Origin: Pseudomonas violetae
GTDB lineage: Bacteria > Pseudomonadota > Gammaproteobacteria > Pseudomonadales > Pseudomonadaceae
Assembly (NCBI RefSeq): GCF_023072615.1
Contig: NZ_JAKNRW010000008.1
Location: 122,961 to 186,960 of the forward strand
Reading direction: 5' to 3'
DNA: 64,000 nt
Of the stretch, positions 30,331 through 40,058 are shown piece by piece. Made by a program: the position numbers and the translations under genes. The notes under the pieces were generated by a model that made no database searches, was not told the DNA's origin, and saw only the letters and a program-made list of their open reading frames with translations. Numbering within the stretch: position 1 is the stretch's first letter; every line of letters begins with the position of its first letter.

Positions 30331-30360
30331 AGCCCTGCTGCGAGTGATCGCAGCAGGGCT
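30331..30360. terminator. Strong bidirectional terminator after the nba-type operon
   Basis: A 13-bp perfect stem AGCCCTGCTGCGA / TCGCAGCAGGGCT with loop GTGA, preceded by A6 and followed by T5. It closes the plus-strand operon and also the convergent porin gene. Confidence 0.93.
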
Positions 30361-30378
30361 TTTTCCTTTAGCGAACCA

Positions 30379-31404
30379 TCAAAACTTGTAGCGCACCCCC
30401 ATCTGCAACCCTTCCGGGTTTTCGTTGCGCAGCGGGCTGTCCAGGTTCCAGCTGATCGGGTAACGCACCTCCGAATCGCGGTTGTGGTGGACATAGCCAT
30501 ACACAGCGTAAAGGTCGGTCTGTTTGTTGAAGTTGTAGATGTACGCCAGGTTGATACCACTGGCGTCGCTCAATGCTTGGTTCTTGCGGTCATCTTTGTA
30601 AACCACGCTGAACGCAATGTTCTGGGTGTCCCGGAAGTTGTGCCGGATACCCAGTTGGAGGTCGCTCCCGTTGGACTCGAAGTCCACCCAGGGCGCGTAG
30701 GCGTAGTAACCGACATACCGGTGATAAACCGCCGTCAGGTCCGTGGTGCCCATGGTGTAGACCATGGTGAAGTAGGCATCGGTCGCCTGCTCCATGGTGT
30801 GTTTATCCCACAGGTTGCGCTGGTATTTGCGATCCACCGCGGCGGCGAAGTACCACGGGCTGTCCGCCCAATAATCGATGCTGGTGCTATAAACCACGCC
30901 GTCGCGGCTGCCGTCGTTTTCTCCCAGGGTGGCCATGCCGCGAAACTGATAACCCTCGTATCGCGGGCTGATGTACATCAGCGAATCGTTCTCTCGCCAC
31001 GGTGCATAAAACACCTGAACGTTGTTGATCAGGCTGTAGTCGTTGCCGTAGAGCGGGTCGGCGTAGCCGTAGCTGTTGGCCGACGGAGTGTCCTGGCGAC
31101 CGGCGCTGAGGGTCCCCCAACGCTCGGAAATTACCTGGTAATAGACTTCGCGTTTACCGGTCGAATCGTCGGAGTGAGGGTTGTACATGGCTTCGTAGAC
31201 AGCATTGAGTTTGATGTCATCGGTCACCTCCTGCGTCCACTTGAACTGGATCCGGTTGGCACTCAGGCCCGCGCCCGTCAGCCGATCCACGGTATCGCCT
31301 CCCGAATGTGCCACTTCGTACGTCAGGTCGACCACCCCAGACACCTTGAACTCGGCGTAGCAAGCACCACTCATCAATGGAATGGCGAACAATAGTTTGC
31401 GCAT
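30379..31404 (-). CDS. Outer-membrane porin (Gram-negative porin family)
   Basis: The ATG at 31404 (MRKLLFAIPLMSGACYAEFK, GGAG upstream) gives 341 residues with a signal peptide. The body shows porin beta-strands (VSGVVDLTYEVAHSG, GTLSAGRQDTPSANSYGYAD as constriction loop, NGSDLQLGIRHNFRDTQNIA) and ends LQMGVRYKF with the C-terminal Phe needed for assembly. It is convergent with the catabolic operon and likely feeds it with aromatic substrates; specificity cannot be told. Confidence 0.85.
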   Translation of the reverse strand: MRKLLFAIPLMSGACYAEFKVSGVVDLTYEVAHSGGDTVDRLTGAGLSANRIQFKWTQEVTDDIKLNAVYEAMYNPHSDDSTGKREVYYQVISERWGTLSAGRQDTPSANSYGYADPLYGNDYSLINNVQVFYAPWRENDSLMYISPRYEGYQFRGMATLGENDGSRDGVVYSTSIDYWADSPWYFAAAVDRKYQRNLWDKHTMEQATDAYFTMVYTMGTTDLTAVYHRYVGYYAYAPWVDFESNGSDLQLGIRHNFRDTQNIAFSVVYKDDRKNQALSDASGINLAYIYNFNKQTDLYAVYGYVHHNRDSEVRYPISWNLDSPLRNENPEGLQMGVRYKF

Positions 31405-31508
31405 AAAAAACTCCGGACACTGCGAAAGTGCTGATCGGTGGCTTGTCGCCAAACCACCGCCAGACTTTCCTTATTTATTTTTATGGTGAATCGTCGGTTA
31501 CTGCGTGA

Positions 31509-33263
31509 TCAGTCTCGGGACGGCCACGGTTTGCTCGGGGCGTCGAAATTCGGCTTGCCCAGCAACGGCGTCGACAGTGCGTAGAAGCCGTGGTTGGTGA
31601 AGACCCAGATCAGGTTGCGGTCGTATTCGGTGTAAGTGCCGTGGGTGAGGTTGCCCATGGCGTAACTCGCCACGTTTTTGGTATCGAACGGCGGTACGAA
31701 GTAGGCCCCGATGGCCGGTTTGCCGGGCTCGCGCACATCAAACACTTGCACGCCGGCGTTATAGAACGCGTACGGCAGGATGCCCTCGCGCGAGATTCCC
31801 GGTTGAGTGTAATAACCCGAACGCTTGGGCCCAAAGCTGCCTTTGCGCTGGCAGTAGTCGGTAAAAGCCGCTTCTTTCGGCGGCGTCGGGCGTGGCAGCA
31901 CATACTCGATGGACGGCTTCTGCGGGTCGCTGACGTTGACCGCGAAGATGTCTTTTTTCGCCTCGAAGCAATCTTCCGACAGCGGGTAGCCGCTGAAGTA
32001 GATGATCCCGGTTTTCTCAACCTGGGAGACGTCGATGTTATCGCCCTCGGTGCCCGCCACGCTTACCGGAAACTCCAGGTGACCGACCACTTTCATGTTG
32101 TCCGCCTGGGTGATATCGACCACGTAGAGGCCCATGCCGCCCATCGCGGCGTAGCCATATTTGCCGCCCTGCTCGACGGTTTTCGGAATAAACAGCGACA
32201 TGCGTGCCCCCATCCACGAAGCCCTGTTGCCGGCACGCGGGTTGGCCTTGAACACGGCTTCATGCTGTGGGTCGCCGACGACTTGCCCTGGCACGGTGAG
32301 CATTTGCAACAGTTTCGGGTTGCTTGGGTCCGACATGTCCCAGGACTGGTAACCGGCGTTGTACAGGTCATTGGGGTATTCGGTGAGTGCGTACTTGTCG
32401 CTGGGCGCTGCCGCCACGTACATCACATCGCCGCCGAAGTAGGCCGGGATGTCGCGCACGCCAGAGCCCTGTTGCTCGCCAATCGGCGCGTCGGGATGCT
32501 CGATGTCGCTGGTGCGGGTAGCGATCAGTTTCCAGTCGGCCGGCAGCGGCCCGTTCATCTCGTAGACCTTGAAGCCCTTGAGGTGCTTGGACTTGCGGAT
32601 GGCTTCAACTTTGTCCGGCTCACGGTACTTGTCATTCAACACGCCAAAACGCCGCACTTCGAAGGACTGGACCATGATGTATTTGCCCAGCTTTTTGTTC
32701 CACTGCACCGTGGCCGCGCCAAACATATCATCGGCGGCGTACGGGTTTTCTTCCGCACCCGGACCGTCCGGGCCCCAGGTCGAACCCTTGGTGAACACCA
32801 GCTTCACGTCCTTGGGATGCGTGATGTCGAAGATCTTCAGGTTGCGGCGCACGTACTGGTAGAGGTAACGCTTGCCGTCGAAATCGACTATGTTCTGCCA
32901 GGTGTGAAACGGCTCGACCGTGATCGGGTAATACGCCTCGACGGTCATGTTCTTGATGTAGCTTTTGGTGTCCCAGTAATCCAGCTCACCGGCAAATGGC
33001 TCGCCTTCGTGACTGAACGGAGTCGCCACCGGGTGGGTGAACTTGCCAGTGGTTTTGTCCATGCCATAGCTGCCCGGCGCCGGCATCGGTGGAATCTTGT
33101 CCACGGACATCGCAGTCTGCTGTTTGACGAACGGGTCGGTGATGTTGACCGGCGTCGAGTTGTCCGCGTAGACGCTGCTCCACAGTCCCAGCATTACGCA
33201 GGTGGTCAGCGCGCTTTTGAGGAACGGCGCACGGGGTTTGTTGGGGAGTCGCATTGTTTTCAT
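31509..33263 (-). CDS. Secreted LVIVD-repeat beta-propeller protein
   Basis: 584 residues with a signal peptide (LKSALTTCVMLGLWSSVYA). The body has repeated short motifs of the LVIVD type (NLKIFDITHPKDVKLVFTKG, GLYVVDITQADNMKVVGHLE, GVQVFDVREPGKPAIGAYFV), each Phe/Val-Val-Asp repeat forming a blade. Such proteins are exported, of unknown biochemical function, and occur near transporters or sulfur/aromatic catabolism genes. It lies between two porin genes and presumably shares their regulon. It may also be a surface or periplasmic scaffold; no catalytic motif is evident. Confidence 0.82.
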   Translation of the reverse strand: MKTMRLPNKPRAPFLKSALTTCVMLGLWSSVYADNSTPVNITDPFVKQQTAMSVDKIPPMPAPGSYGMDKTTGKFTHPVATPFSHEGEPFAGELDYWDTKSYIKNMTVEAYYPITVEPFHTWQNIVDFDGKRYLYQYVRRNLKIFDITHPKDVKLVFTKGSTWGPDGPGAEENPYAADDMFGAATVQWNKKLGKYIMVQSFEVRRFGVLNDKYREPDKVEAIRKSKHLKGFKVYEMNGPLPADWKLIATRTSDIEHPDAPIGEQQGSGVRDIPAYFGGDVMYVAAAPSDKYALTEYPNDLYNAGYQSWDMSDPSNPKLLQMLTVPGQVVGDPQHEAVFKANPRAGNRASWMGARMSLFIPKTVEQGGKYGYAAMGGMGLYVVDITQADNMKVVGHLEFPVSVAGTEGDNIDVSQVEKTGIIYFSGYPLSEDCFEAKKDIFAVNVSDPQKPSIEYVLPRPTPPKEAAFTDYCQRKGSFGPKRSGYYTQPGISREGILPYAFYNAGVQVFDVREPGKPAIGAYFVPPFDTKNVASYAMGNLTHGTYTEYDRNLIWVFTNHGFYALSTPLLGKPNFDAPSKPWPSRD

Positions 33264-33328
33264 TATTCACTCCAGGGGTGGTGCCCGGTTGGGCAGTACA
33301 GGTAATTACCAACCGTTGTGGTTGGTTG

Positions 33329-33357
33329 AAAAAAGCCTGCCGGTGGCGTGCACCGGC
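33329..33357 (-). terminator. Terminator after OprD-type porin gene
   Basis: Read on the minus strand, GCCGGTG-CACGC-CACCGGC follows the porin stop at once and leads after four bases into six T residues. It separates the OprD gene from the LVIVD gene downstream. Confidence 0.8.
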
Positions 33358-33358
33358 C

Positions 33359-34684
33359 TCACAAAATGTCGATGGGGTAATCGGTGATCAGCCGGAAGTC
33401 GTCCAGGTCGCCCGAGCCCTGGTCGCCGTTTGCCCGATGCCAGGCCTGGCGCGCCCGAACGCTCAAGCCTTTGGCGGGCCCGGACTGGACCACGTAGCGC
33501 ACTTCCAGATTGGTTTCGTGATGTTTGCCGTCATCGCCATAGCGTCCGGAATAAGGGCCAGTGGCGGCAATGCGGCTACCGTCGATGCCCCAGCCGCGCA
33601 CGTAGCGGCTCATGAAGGTCAGGCCTGGCATTCCGTAAGGCGCCAGTGACAGGTCGTAACGCACTTGCCAGGACTTTTCCTGAGGGCCGTTGAAGTCGGA
33701 AAACTGCGCCGCGTTCGGCAGCTGAATCGAGGAGCCCTGATCGTTGCCGTTGCGACCATTGCGGTCTTTGTCACCCACGCCCAGGTAATCGAAAGGCGTG
33801 TCGCCGTCGATCTTCTGCAACCCCAGCAGCCAGCGATGTGCGCCATGACGCCAGAAGGTCGACAGGCCGACACTGCTGTTGTTGATCTCACCGGCCTTGG
33901 CCCGGCCCTCATCGAGCGTGCGGTAGGCTGTCAGGCCCAGCCCGAACTGATTCAGCGCATCGACATCAATACGGCTTTCGAGGCTGGCGTAGTACTGGTT
34001 CCAGAGGTCCTCGAAACGCGAGCCGTAGAGGCTGACGGTCAGATCCGGTGCCAGTTGATAACTGCCACCCAGGTAGTCCGCCGTTGGCGTGGTAACGCCG
34101 GCCATTACCGCCCATAGATCGCCATCGGCGTTGGTGGTCACCGGGCTGGTTGCGGAAGTGAAATGCCCGGCTTGCACTTCCAGCCCTTCGACTTCGCGAC
34201 TGATCAGCGACAAACCAGTGGCCGTCTGCGGCACGATGCGAAAATGGCTGACGCCGAACACCGGATTTTCCAGGCGTTGTTCGCCAACCTTCAGAATGCT
34301 GTTGGACATCCGCAGCTTCAACGCTGCGCCGGCCTTGGAATAGTTGTCTGCCGGTTGCCCGTCATCGTGCACCGGCAAGTTGCCAGTGCCGGATTTGTCG
34401 GCTGGTGCATCCAGCTTCAAACCCAGATAGGCAAACGCATCCACACCAACGCCGAAGGCGCCTTCGGTGAAGCCGGAGGAGTATTGACCGAGCACGCCCT
34501 GGGTCCAGTCGCGAGCATCGCGCCGACCGTCTTCCTTGCTGCGATTGAAATAGGAATTACGCAGCAAGACCTCGACGCCGCTGTCCGCGATAAACCCGTT
34601 CCCGGGCGCCGTCAGTTGAGCCGCGAACGAAGGTAACGCGCAGGCGCCGGCCAACAACAGAACGGTGGTTCTGGTGTGATTCAT
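33359..34684 (-). CDS. OprD-family outer-membrane porin
   Basis: 441 residues with a signal peptide (MNHTRTTVLLLAGACALPSF-AAQ). The OprD pattern is clear: LLRNSYFNRSKEDGRRDARD near the N-terminus, FTEGAFGVGVDAFAYLGLKL, GEQRLENPVFGVSHFRIVPQ and the final strands LEVRYVVQSGPAKGLSVRAR and FRLITDYPIDIL. OprD-type channels take up single amino acids, peptides or aromatic acids. With the permease and kynureninase just upstream, import of kynurenine-like compounds is a reasonable inference. Confidence 0.9.
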   Translation of the reverse strand: MNHTRTTVLLLAGACALPSFAAQLTAPGNGFIADSGVEVLLRNSYFNRSKEDGRRDARDWTQGVLGQYSSGFTEGAFGVGVDAFAYLGLKLDAPADKSGTGNLPVHDDGQPADNYSKAGAALKLRMSNSILKVGEQRLENPVFGVSHFRIVPQTATGLSLISREVEGLEVQAGHFTSATSPVTTNADGDLWAVMAGVTTPTADYLGGSYQLAPDLTVSLYGSRFEDLWNQYYASLESRIDVDALNQFGLGLTAYRTLDEGRAKAGEINNSSVGLSTFWRHGAHRWLLGLQKIDGDTPFDYLGVGDKDRNGRNGNDQGSSIQLPNAAQFSDFNGPQEKSWQVRYDLSLAPYGMPGLTFMSRYVRGWGIDGSRIAATGPYSGRYGDDGKHHETNLEVRYVVQSGPAKGLSVRARQAWHRANGDQGSGDLDDFRLITDYPIDIL

Positions 34685-34776
34685 GACAACCCCAATGTGT
34701 AAGGCGAGCCGAAACGTGATTTATCGGCGCGCGCAATCGACTCCGACACGCAGGTGCCCGGTCAATGCATCAGCAG

Positions 34777-34806
34777 AAAAAAGTGCCTGACCGTCCTTGG
34801 TCAGGC
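34777..34806 (-). terminator. Terminator of the kynU-permease unit
   Basis: On the minus strand GCCTGACC-AAGGAC-GGTCAGGC is followed by ACT6. It starts 9 bp after the permease stop. Confidence 0.88.
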
Positions 34807-34814
34807 GGAGCCAC

Positions 34815-36230
34815 TCAGCGTTGCAGTGGCAAAGGCTTTGGCGCGTCCGTCAGCACGGGGGCCTTTTGCCGAAAGCGCATGAAGTAGATCAGCAGGATCA
34901 CAGCCAGGAACGGCACACCGCAGAGCAGCGTCGGCGCAAACTCTTCGGTGAACAGGGTGGTGATCATCACTGCCAGCATCAGCAGCAACCCGGCGAGGCT
35001 GGTCCATGGGTAGCCCCACAGTTTGAAGGCCAACGGCTGGCCGGCCTGACGGCGACGGAAGAACAGGTGCGTGAGGAAAATCCCGGCCCAGGTGAACATT
35101 GCCCCGAACATCGCGATGGACATCATCAAGGTGAAGGCTTTTTCCGGGTAGGCCAGATACAACAGCGTGGCCAGACCGATGCCCCCCGAAGACAGCAACA
35201 GTGCAGGCAACGGTACGCCTTTGCTGTTCAGGCGACCAAACACCGAGGGCGCCTGACCGGCCCGCGACAAGCTGAACATCAAGCGCGTGGTGATGTAGAG
35301 CTGGCTGTTCATAGCTGACAATGCCGCGATCAGAATCACCGCGTTAAACACCGCGCCCGCATAAGGCACGCCGGTCGCCGCCATCACCGTGACAAACGGG
35401 CTCTGACCCCCACTGTTCTGGCCCCAAGGCACAATCGCCAGGACCAGCGCGATGGTCAGCAGGTAAAAAACCACCAGGCGTACCACGGTGATACGGAACG
35501 CGCGAGTCACCGCACGCTGCGGGTCCTTGGCCTCGCCGGCCGCCACCGCGATCATCTCGATGCTCAGGTAACTGAAGAACGCGACGATCACCGCCACCCA
35601 GGTACCCCACCAGCCGTTCGGAAAGAATCCCCGGTCATTGGTGTAGTTGGCAAAGCCGATGCTGGTATCTGCCGGAGCCCCGTACACCACGTAAGCGCCC
35701 AACAGAATGAACACCACGATCGCGCAAAGCTTGATCAGCGAAAACACATATTCAATGGCGCCAAATACTTTGACGCTGAAGGCGTTGGCGACGATCAGCG
35801 CCATGGAAAACGCGACCATCCAGTAGCCGCCCGGCACGTCCGGGTACCAGTACTTCATGTACATCGCCGCAGCGGTGATTTCTGTGCCGACCGCGAACAC
35901 GATCGACGACCAGTAGGCGTAGCGAATCGCGAAGCCAAACCACGGGGCCACGTAGAACTCGGCGAAGGAGCCGAACGATCCCGAAGTGGGGTGGCGCACC
36001 GTCATCTCTGCCAGGCAGCCCATCAATAACAACGCAATCAGGGCGCCAATGCCATAGCTCACCAGAACGCTGGGGCCGGCAAAACCGATGGCAAAACCGC
36101 TGCCCAGAAACAGCCCGGTGCCGATGGCGCCACCAATGGCGATCATCGACAACTGGCCGCTGGTGAGGCTTTGCTTCAAGCCTTTTTCACGGTCTATCAA
36201 GTGTTCGAAGGTGCTGGTTGTTTTTGTCAT
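34815..36230 (-). CDS. Amino acid permease (APC family), likely for kynurenine or aromatic amino acids
   Basis: 471 residues with about 12 transmembrane helices. The APC signature is LTSGQLSMIAIGGAIGTGLF at the first helix, followed by GCLAEMTVRHPTSGSFGSFA; both are typical of the AroP/AnsP/GabP branch. It lies 31 bp downstream of kynureninase on the same strand, an arrangement also known for kynU loci of other pseudomonads. Uptake of kynurenine, hydroxykynurenine or tryptophan is inferred from this. Confidence 0.87.
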   Translation of the reverse strand: MTKTTSTFEHLIDREKGLKQSLTSGQLSMIAIGGAIGTGLFLGSGFAIGFAGPSVLVSYGIGALIALLLMGCLAEMTVRHPTSGSFGSFAEFYVAPWFGFAIRYAYWSSIVFAVGTEITAAAMYMKYWYPDVPGGYWMVAFSMALIVANAFSVKVFGAIEYVFSLIKLCAIVVFILLGAYVVYGAPADTSIGFANYTNDRGFFPNGWWGTWVAVIVAFFSYLSIEMIAVAAGEAKDPQRAVTRAFRITVVRLVVFYLLTIALVLAIVPWGQNSGGQSPFVTVMAATGVPYAGAVFNAVILIAALSAMNSQLYITTRLMFSLSRAGQAPSVFGRLNSKGVPLPALLLSSGGIGLATLLYLAYPEKAFTLMMSIAMFGAMFTWAGIFLTHLFFRRRQAGQPLAFKLWGYPWTSLAGLLLMLAVMITTLFTEEFAPTLLCGVPFLAVILLIYFMRFRQKAPVLTDAPKPLPLQR

Positions 36231-36261
36231 TGCACTATTGCTCCGAATCGGTGGGAGGGGC

Positions 36262-37506
36262 TCAGGTCACTGACTTGCGAGCCAGGAATTCCGGGCGGTC
36301 CCATTCTTTTTGTTCGAGGATTTCACGCAAGGCACCCACGCTGTCCCAAATATCCACATAGCGGATGTACAGCGGGGCAAAACCAAACCGCAGGATGTCG
36401 GGCGCACGGAAATCGCCCACGATGCCGCGCGCGATCATTGCCTGCATCACCGCGTAAGCCTGTTCATGGGCGAGCGACACCTGACTGCCGCGCTGTTCGC
36501 CGTCACGCGGGGAGCGCAACTCGATGCCCAGGCCGGCCAACTGCTGATCGCACAGCGAAATGAACAGGTCGCCCAGGGCTACGCTTTTTTGCCGGAGCAG
36601 CTTGAGGTCGACGCCATCGAATATCTCCAGTGCCGCTTCCAGCGCCAACACGCCCAGCTGCGGTGCAGTACCCGTGAGCATGCGATCGATGGTGGGATGA
36701 GGACGGAAGTGATGGTCAAAATCGAACGGCTTGGCATGCCCATGCCAGCCCGTGAGCGGTTGACGAATATGCGGGATGTGCCGCTCGGCGACGAATACAA
36801 ACGCCGGCGCACCAGGGCCACCGTTGAGGTATTTGTAGCCGCAACCCACGGCGAAGTCGGCATTGACCTCATTCAACGCAATGGGCATGGCACCGGCCGA
36901 ATGGCACAGATCCCAGACCACCAGGGCGCCAACTGCTTGAGCCCGTTCGGTGATGCGTGCCATGTCGTAGCGCTTGCCAGATTTGAAGTTGACATGGGTG
37001 AGCGACACAATCGCCACGTCTTCATCCAAGGCATCGAGTATGTCGTCCGGCTCAACGCAGCGCAATTGGCTGCCCATCAGTTCCGCCACGCCATCGGCGA
37101 TGTAAACGTCAGTCGGAAAGTTACCGCGCTCGGCAAGAATAACGCTGCGACCAGGACGCAGGCGGATGGCGGCGACCAGCACTTTAAACAGATTGATCGA
37201 GGTCGAGTCGGCAACAATCACTTCGTGCCCGTGTGCGCCAATCAATTCGGCAATTTTCGCTCCGGTACGCTGCGGCGCTGGGTACCAGTCGGCATCGTTC
37301 CAGGAGCGAATCAGGCCTTGAGCCCATTCCTGTTTGAGAACTTTCTCGATCCGCGCGGGAATGTGCGCCGGCATTGCGCCCAAAGAGTTGCCATCAAGGT
37401 AGATTTCGCCCTCGGGCAAGTCGAAACGCTCACGGGAGTCACGCAACTCATCAAGCTGATCAAGGTGTTCAAAGTCCGCTCGGGTGGCGGGGGTGGACAT
37501 GGACAT
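36262..37506 (-). CDS. kynU: Kynureninase
   Basis: 414 residues of the PLP fold-type I aminotransferase class V group. Start MSMSTPATRADFEHLDQLDE with AAAGGAG upstream. Motifs: YLDGNSLGAMP near residue 38, VVWDLCHSAGAMPIALNE with the cofactor Asp, and GCGYKYLNGGPGAPAFVFVA with the Schiff-base Lys. It hydrolyses kynurenine to anthranilate or 3-hydroxykynurenine to 3-hydroxyanthranilate plus alanine. The gene heads a two-gene unit with the permease. Unlike the common kynBU or kynABU arrangement, no formamidase or dioxygenase is adjacent; upstream lie transposase remnants. Confidence 0.94.
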   Translation of the reverse strand: MSMSTPATRADFEHLDQLDELRDSRERFDLPEGEIYLDGNSLGAMPAHIPARIEKVLKQEWAQGLIRSWNDADWYPAPQRTGAKIAELIGAHGHEVIVADSTSINLFKVLVAAIRLRPGRSVILAERGNFPTDVYIADGVAELMGSQLRCVEPDDILDALDEDVAIVSLTHVNFKSGKRYDMARITERAQAVGALVVWDLCHSAGAMPIALNEVNADFAVGCGYKYLNGGPGAPAFVFVAERHIPHIRQPLTGWHGHAKPFDFDHHFRPHPTIDRMLTGTAPQLGVLALEAALEIFDGVDLKLLRQKSVALGDLFISLCDQQLAGLGIELRSPRDGEQRGSQVSLAHEQAYAVMQAMIARGIVGDFRAPDILRFGFAPLYIRYVDIWDSVGALREILEQKEWDRPEFLARKSVT

Positions 37507-37737
37507 AAACGCTCCTTTTGAGTTTTTCTTCTTCTAGTGAGGCTAGCGGGTCGCCTACTGATCGGGCCCAAGACGGGCGTCGATCTTCCTTGCACTGCAA
37601 ACTGGCGTGTAGGCCGCTGCGAAGTGCCATGATGCTAACCGCACATGCCATTACCCGAAAATAGAAAAGCATGCGCTAGGTATTCTGGGCCGTTATAGCT
37701 GGCGAACATTAACCGCAATAGTTGAGGACCAGTATCT

Positions 37738-37875
37738 GAAAGCAGATGCGAGCCGGCACGACGTACCGGATGAGGAATAGGTCCCTTAGCACTGGCACCA
37801 TTGGTGAGGACCTTCAGGCACTTGATGACGCGGAAGTGGCAAAAACGCTGGCGAAGTGTCTATCGCTGCCCGTCT
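37738..37875 (+). pseudogene. Diverged fragment of a DUF772-type transposase
   Basis: The DNA from AAAGCAGATGCGAGCCGGCA to the segment CTGTCTATCGCTGCCC-like end parallels the middle of the transposase pseudogene at about 38398-38555, with many substitutions and small deletions and several stops. It is an older copy of the same element lying in the gap upstream of kynU. The remaining sequence of 37507-37953 shows nothing else recognisable. Confidence 0.65.
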
Positions 37876-37953
37876 TGAAGGGCTGCAATCGGCTGATTCT
37901 GTTCAAAAGGTAGTTCCCATCTCTGCATTGGCCGGCGGGGGGGCACACAGCGT

Positions 37954-38690
37954 GATGGGACAGTTATCGAGTGGGCAGGAGCTGTTTTACTCGTTCAACC
38001 TTGAAGATCATCCCCGCCAATCGCCTTCTGCGTAGCATTGATCGGTGTCTCGATCTGAGCGACCTGCGCCACTACCTTGCCGATTTCTATAGCCCGATTG
38101 GGCGTCCTTCGATTGCTCCTGAACTGATGATTCGCATGTTGATCGTGGGCTATTGCTACGGCATTCGCTCCGAGCGGCAGCTGTGCGAAGAGACCCGTTT
38201 GAACATGGCGTATCGCTGGTTCTGCCGGTTGAGCCTTGAAGACGAAATTCCTAATCACTCGACCTTTTCCAAAAATAGCCACGGCCGTTTTCGGGGCAGT
38301 GATCTGTTTCGCTGATTGTTCAATGAAGTACTGCGTCGCTTCATGGACGCCGGTTTGGATAAGGGCGAAGGCTTTGCCGTGGACGCCAGCATCATCAAAG
38401 CGGATGCGAGTCGGCAGCGCGGCGTACCGGGAGATGAACAGGTCAACTGGAGCGATCCGGCCCTGAGCACTCACGCCGTGCGTGAGAGTCTTGAGGCACT
38501 CGATGAAGAGACTCTGGCCGAAACGCTATCGAAGCGCCTATCGCTGACGGATCCTCAAGCCCACTGGACCGCAGCTCCAGGTGGCCCAGCGTTCTACGCT
38601 TATTCGACGAATTATCTGATCGACACCGGGCACGGCGTGATCATGGAACTAGCCATGCGCAACAGCGCGTGCTTCATCGAGCGCAGCTGA
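37954..38690 (+). pseudogene. Truncated DUF772/IS1182- or IS5-like transposase
   Basis: The ATG at 37954 starts MGQLSSGQELFYSFNLEDH, then a one-base loss shifts into IPANRLLRSIDRCLDLSDLR. The frame continues through PELMIRMLIVGYCYGIRSER and STFSKNSHGRFRGSDLFR to a stop at 38313-38315, then resumes with LFNEVLRRFMDAGLDKGEGF and AVDASIIKADASRQRGVPGD to FYAYSTNYLIDTGHGVIME. The second half of the catalytic domain is missing and the tail is unrelated. One frameshift, one nonsense codon and a 3-prime truncation make it inactive. The family has a DDE core; assignment between IS1182 and IS5 groups is uncertain. Confidence 0.85.
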
Positions 38691-38692
38691 AA

Positions 38693-39325
38693 TCACGCTG
38701 CTTGGCTCGGCTGCAAGGAGGTCCTGTGGACGCTTTCCTCCAAGCCATCCGTTTGGAGAGACAAACCAGAACGAAACGCCTCAATCGCCTTTCGGGGGAC
38801 AGAAAATAGACAACACATCCTTAAGGCCGGGAATTGGACTGGCTCCGCCTTGCGCTGTGAAGGCGTAAACTGGAAAAAAATGCAGCCATCATGATTGATT
38901 GAGAAGATCCGACGGTCAGCTTCCCACTCTTTAAGAGCGGGACTCAGGACCTGAAGGTGGATACCCAGATGGTTAGCCAAATCTTGAACCGGCAGGAAGT
39001 CGCCACACGTCAGAATGTGAGCTTTGGCGAGGGCAAACATTTCCCGTTCTCTCTCTTCGCTAGTCCGACGCTTCTCTTCTGTTCCTGTAAGCGCCCCTTC
39101 CGAAGGCGAACATCCAGCTGGCTCATGGCTCTGTACTGTTTTAGGAGAGCTCAAACCGCTCGCAAGTCGACCTACTAACTCGTACTCTGCTCCGAAATGG
39201 AATGCAGCATCAAGAAATCCGTGGCCTGCTTTCTTTGGTCTGTATGCAATCATATGAAGCGCCTCCCGCACGAGTCGGGCTTTCAAAAACCGCTTGCACG
39301 TTTTGACTTTCCGCCGTCCTTTCAT
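38693..39325 (-). CDS. Hypothetical protein, probably degraded
   Basis: A 210-codon frame of lower GC than the catabolic genes. Residues 90-150 look like genuine protein (EREREMFALAKAHILTCGDF, LANHLGIHLQVLSPALKEWE), resembling the HTH-like N-terminal part of MbcA/Xre-type regulators of unknown targets. The N-terminal 60 residues and the last 55 do not fit that pattern, and the frame ends in the remnants of a transposase. It may be a truncated or frameshifted gene. A small open frame upstream (39322-39510) may carry its lost start. Confidence 0.4.
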   Translation of the reverse strand: MKGRRKVKTCKRFLKARLVREALHMIAYRPKKAGHGFLDAAFHFGAEYELVGRLASGLSSPKTVQSHEPAGCSPSEGALTGTEEKRRTSEEREREMFALAKAHILTCGDFLPVQDLANHLGIHLQVLSPALKEWEADRRIFSINHDGCIFFQFTPSQRKAEPVQFPALRMCCLFSVPRKAIEAFRSGLSLQTDGLEESVHRTSLQPSQAA

Positions 39326-39762
39326 GACTGACCTCTTGTGGACACCATCGGGCGCGGTGCATCGGCTGACAAAGAGTGGCTTCGACCATAGCGTGACGTC
39401 TCCAGCCTCGAGCGTTTAACAATCCCAGCCAAGGCGCGTCTTAGCTTTCTGCCCTCCCTGTGCAAGATGTGTATCGCACGGGACCGGATCTCTTCCATTA
39501 ACGATTTCAAGCACTCTCATTCGCCAAGGTCGCGCAATACTTCAATTGGATGGCCCAAGGGACCGTCGCCCCGAAGCAGATCTACAGACGATGCTGAAGG
39601 CAGATCCCTGCAATCCCGATGAGGGTCACCCGCTCGTGTTTCTACGCCAAGCGTATCAGACGCCTGACTCCTGATGTTGAGCGGCTTCGGCTGCGCAGTC
39701 CGGTCATGAACTGTTCACACAAAGTCGAAGTACTGCGGGCAGTCGCAACGTGAAGACGGTGA

Positions 39763-40050
<288 letters not shown>

Positions 40051-40058
40051 GTTGACCA

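Noticed and set aside
31590..33305. 571-codon open frame on the plus strand
   Set aside because: Antisense to the LVIVD-repeat protein, which has a signal peptide and repeats; the plus frame lacks any motif.
36310..37521. 403-codon open frame on the plus strand
   Set aside because: Antisense shadow of kynureninase, whose PLP motifs are unambiguous.
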